Assembly (NCBI GenBank): GCA_002431965.1
Contig: DJEW01000018.1
Location: forward strand, 35,083-49,291
DNA length: 14,209 bases
Direction: 5' to 3'
Source of the DNA: Clostridiales bacterium UBA5888
GTDB lineage: Bacteria; Bacillota; Clostridia; Oscillospirales; Oscillospiraceae
The notes beneath the pieces were generated by a model that worked only from the letters and a program-made list of their open reading frames with translations, did not search any database and was not told where the DNA came from. This document shows, in pieces, positions 14,172 to 14,209 of the stretch. Each line of letters begins with the position of its first letter. The stretch's first letter is position 1. The position numbers and the translations under genes are program-made.

Positions 14172-14209
14172 CGCGGGGTAGAGCAGCTGGTAGCTCGTCG
14201 GGCTCATAA
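14172..14209 (+). tRNA. Initiator tRNA-Met (CAU), 5' part cut by window end
   Basis: The sequence from 14172 matches the 5' half of a bacterial initiator tRNA. It begins with C at position 1 (the unpaired C1 of initiators) and has a D-arm with AGCAG and GGTAGCTC. The anticodon CAT is at 14205-14207, preceded by GGG (14200-14202), the G-C rich anticodon stem that marks tRNA-fMet. The gene runs off the window after position 38, so the 3' half cannot be checked. Confidence 0.88.

Noticed and set aside
1..14209. CRISPR arrays, insertion sequences, phage genes, attachment sites
   Set aside because: No regularly spaced repeats, transposase, integrase or terminal inverted repeats were seen anywhere in the window.

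Overview
The window reads as chromosomal DNA of a GC-rich anaerobic Firmicute, most likely a Clostridia-class organism of the gut Oscillospirales or Christensenellales kind. This is inferred from the energy-converting hydrogenase, AGGAGG-type ribosome binding sites before nearly every gene, sigma-A type promoters and occasional TTG/GTG starts. No taxonomic marker is complete; only the first 38 bases of an initiator tRNA gene are present. All recognised genes lie on the + strand.

Region 1 (33-8479) is one compact operon for a membrane-bound, Mrp-linked [NiFe] hydrogenase (group 4, Mbh type). Its order is mbhK (NuoC-like), mbhL (NiFe large subunit), hypA (nickel chaperone), mrpE, mrpF, mrpG, mbhD, mbhE, mrpB, mrpC, mrpD, mbhM (NuoH-like), mbhJ (NuoB-like small subunit) and mbhN (NuoI-like iron-sulfur protein). 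Neighbours mostly overlap by 1-20 nt or are separated by about 30 nt or less. The exception is an 83-nt gap with a hairpin between hypA and mrpE. The expected job is to oxidise reduced ferredoxin, reduce protons to H2 on the cytoplasmic arm, and use the energy to move H+/Na+ through the Mrp-type membrane arm. Every functional part of the archaeal 14-subunit Mbh complex can be assigned, but two parts look like fusions. The 641-aa MrpD carries a C-terminal extension that appears to be the small subunit MbhI. The 209-aa MbhN carries a second two-cluster ferredoxin domain. The large subunit ends at its last NiFe-ligand motif, so it should need no C-terminal protease. A hairpin terminator follows at 8496-8522.

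Region 2 (8604-11230) has a promoter and a two-gene cassette: an MBOAT (AlgI/DltB-like) membrane O-acyltransferase and a membrane-anchored SGNH-like partner. They probably acylate a cell-surface polymer whose identity the window does not show.

Region 3 (11274-14009) has a near-consensus extended -10 promoter and two tandem, translationally coupled CNNM/CorC (HlyC) family proteins with CBS pairs and CorC_HlyC domains. These are probable Mg2+ or other cation transporters. A 15-bp hairpin follows. Region 4 (14124-14209) has another extended -10 promoter and the 5' part of an initiator tRNA-Met gene cut by the window end.
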